Shown here: piece by piece, positions 62,906 to 64,000 of the stretch
How positions within the stretch are numbered: the first letter of the stretch is position 1
Layout of the letters: each line of letters begins with the position of its first letter
Assembly (NCBI GenBank): GCA_947525005.1
Contig: CANNUY010000005.1
Location: forward strand, 1 to 64,000
Direction: 5' to 3'
Origin: an uncultured Candidatus Melainabacteria bacterium
GTDB taxonomy: Bacteria; Cyanobacteriota; Vampirovibrionia; Gastranaerophilales; Gastranaerophilaceae
Length of the DNA: 64,000 bases
The notes under the pieces: model-generated
The model's input: the letters and a program-made list of their open reading frames with translations, nothing else
Databases searched by the model: none
Told to the model about the DNA's origin: nothing
Translations under genes and position numbers: made by a program

Positions 62906-63985
62906 ATGAAAATATTAGTTGGTTTATCAGGTGGAGTAGATTCAGCAGTTACAGCTTTATTACTTAAACAAAAAGGCTATGAAGTAATTGGTGCTACAAT
63001 GTCTATTTGGAAAGAAAGACCTGATTTGAAAAAGCCAGAACACACTTGTACTCATGGTGCTTGTTTTAGTGCTGATGAAAAAGAAGATATTGAGTCAGCA
63101 AAAAAAGTCGCAGAACAAATTGGTATTCCTTTTTATGTTGTTGATTGTAAAGATGAGTACGAAAAAGTCGTTTTAGATAATTTTAAAGAAGAATATATCT
63201 CTGGACGAACTCCAAATCCATGTATAAGATGTAACGCTTTAGTTAAATTTGGTGTGCTTCCTACTCTTGCTAAGCAAAGTGGAATTGAATTTGACAAGTT
63301 TGCAACAGGTCATTATGCTAGAGTAGTTGAAGAAAACGGTAGATTTTATCTTAAAAAAGGTATTGCACCTCACAAAGACCAATCTTATTTCTTATACAAA
63401 CTTAAACAAGACCAACTTGCTAACATTATGTTGCCTCTTGGAGAATATACAAAAGAAGAAATTAGAAGAATTGCAAAAGAAAATGGACTAGATGTGTCTG
63501 ACAAACCTGATAGTCAAGATTTTTATGAAGGTGATTATAATGAATTATTGGGTGTAGAGGAAAAAATCGGTAATATTGTTGACACAAATGGCAAAGTTCT
63601 TGGTCAACACACAGGTATATGGAACTACACGATAGGTCAAAGAAAAGGCATAGGTATTTCAGCTGCTGAACCACTTTATGTAATTGAGCTTAGAAAAGAT
63701 ACAAATGAAGTTGTTGTTGGATTTAAGGATAAAACTTTTAAAAAATCATTAAAAGCTATTAATATGAACTGGATTGCAGTAGATAATCTTACGGAAGAAA
63801 CTAGAGCAACTGCAAAAATTCGTTCAACTCAACAACCTGTTGATGTTACAGTTAAACCTATTGATGATAAATCAGTAGAAGTTATATTTGATGATTACCA
63901 AAAATCAATCGCAATAGGTCAATCTGTTGTGTTATACAATGATGATGTGGTTATCGGTGGTGGTATTATTGACTCTGTTCAATAA
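62906..63985 (+). CDS. mnmA: tRNA-specific 2-thiouridylase
   Basis: 359 residues. GLSGGVDSAV P-loop, first catalytic Cys region NPCIRCN (C106, C109), ATGHYAR, and GQRKGIG are present. The second catalytic Cys of E. coli MnmA falls at the QDFYEGDY segment (about 204-211) and is absent. An extra pair Cys48/Cys53 occurs near the N-terminus. It thiolates U34 of Lys/Glu/Gln tRNAs. GGAGAGG precedes ATG. Confidence 0.92.
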   Translation: MKILVGLSGGVDSAVTALLLKQKGYEVIGATMSIWKERPDLKKPEHTCTHGACFSADEKEDIESAKKVAEQIGIPFYVVDCKDEYEKVVLDNFKEEYISGRTPNPCIRCNALVKFGVLPTLAKQSGIEFDKFATGHYARVVEENGRFYLKKGIAPHKDQSYFLYKLKQDQLANIMLPLGEYTKEEIRRIAKENGLDVSDKPDSQDFYEGDYNELLGVEEKIGNIVDTNGKVLGQHTGIWNYTIGQRKGIGISAAEPLYVIELRKDTNEVVVGFKDKTFKKSLKAINMNWIAVDNLTEETRATAKIRSTQQPVDVTVKPIDDKSVEVIFDDYQKSIAIGQSVVLYNDDVVIGGGIIDSVQ

Positions 63986-64000
63986 AATATTTAAGAAAGG

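Noticed and set aside
1..64000. CRISPR array, prophage or transposon
   Set aside because: No regularly spaced direct repeats, integrase, transposase or phage structural genes were found; the few repeats are hairpins or tRNA tails.

Overview
The window is AT-rich DNA from a Gram-negative, flagellated bacterium. Kdo synthesis genes (kdsD, kdsC) imply an LPS outer membrane. A cyanobacterial-type DUF3326 protein, a type-3 (FliA/SigF-like) sigma factor, YtxH/DUF948 proteins, MurT, and many small lineage-specific proteins with Asn/Tyr-rich N-termini fit the non-photosynthetic relatives of Cyanobacteria (Vampirovibrionia/'Melainabacteria', probably gut Gastranaerophilales). That placement is inferred from gene content and was not tested by a search. 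No prophage, transposase, CRISPR array, rRNA operon or origin was seen.

Layout. 1-505: RNA-gene region with tRNA-Ser(UGA) and a hairpin element beginning with a copy of that tRNA's 3' tail. 506-6081: envelope/secreted proteins (TPR protein, two tandem paralogous secreted proteins, DDF-repeat protein, M48 protease) and gatA. 6217-10140: tRNA-Gly, a GH13-like protein, and a flagellar rod operon (two FlgF/FlgG-type proteins, flgB, flgC) behind a sigma-28-like promoter. 10233-17666: XRE regulator, ClC transporter, a J-domain protein, a small protein with a sigma-28-like promoter, a TPR protein and a GHL10-type glycosidase. 17650-22020: kdsDC, then a STAS protein, type-3 sigma factor and prepilin peptidase. 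22021-22610: a predicted small RNA, a tandem duplication containing the hairpin element, and tRNA-Leu(UAG). 23285-35450: threonine genes, PpiC, M24 peptidase, TrmH, YraN with an activase-like ATPase and partner, an anti-sigma/ECF sigma/Spy-like module, and a three-gene serine operon. 35451-47065: intergenic repeats, small HTH proteins, rnhA, fabI, DUF3326, a hook-associated-like protein, murT-pdxJ, YtxH/DUF948 genes, U32 peptidase and YqeG-type HAD. 47160-63985: PLD-type nuclease, M20 peptidase, efp-accB-accC-queD-uppP, rubredoxin (52 aa), PPTase, CHAP protein, SNF2 helicase, GNAT, a HigBA-type toxin-antitoxin pair and mnmA.

How parts fit. The type-3 sigma gene and three flagellar or unknown genes carry promoter-like sequences close to the sigma-28 consensus, suggesting one motility regulon. 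A second theme is a set of small cytosol-like proteins without signal peptides that share a short N-terminal x-F-(K/G)-(G/A/S) motif after a polar Asn/Tyr-rich lead. They include a CHAP amidase-like and a GNAT-like protein and may be an undescribed delivery or targeting class. A third is a pair of similar hairpin elements beside the 3' ends of two tRNA genes, each delimited by a copy of the tRNA tail. Several genes lack a Shine-Dalgarno and have a -10 hexamer exactly six bases before ATG, indicating leaderless mRNAs.
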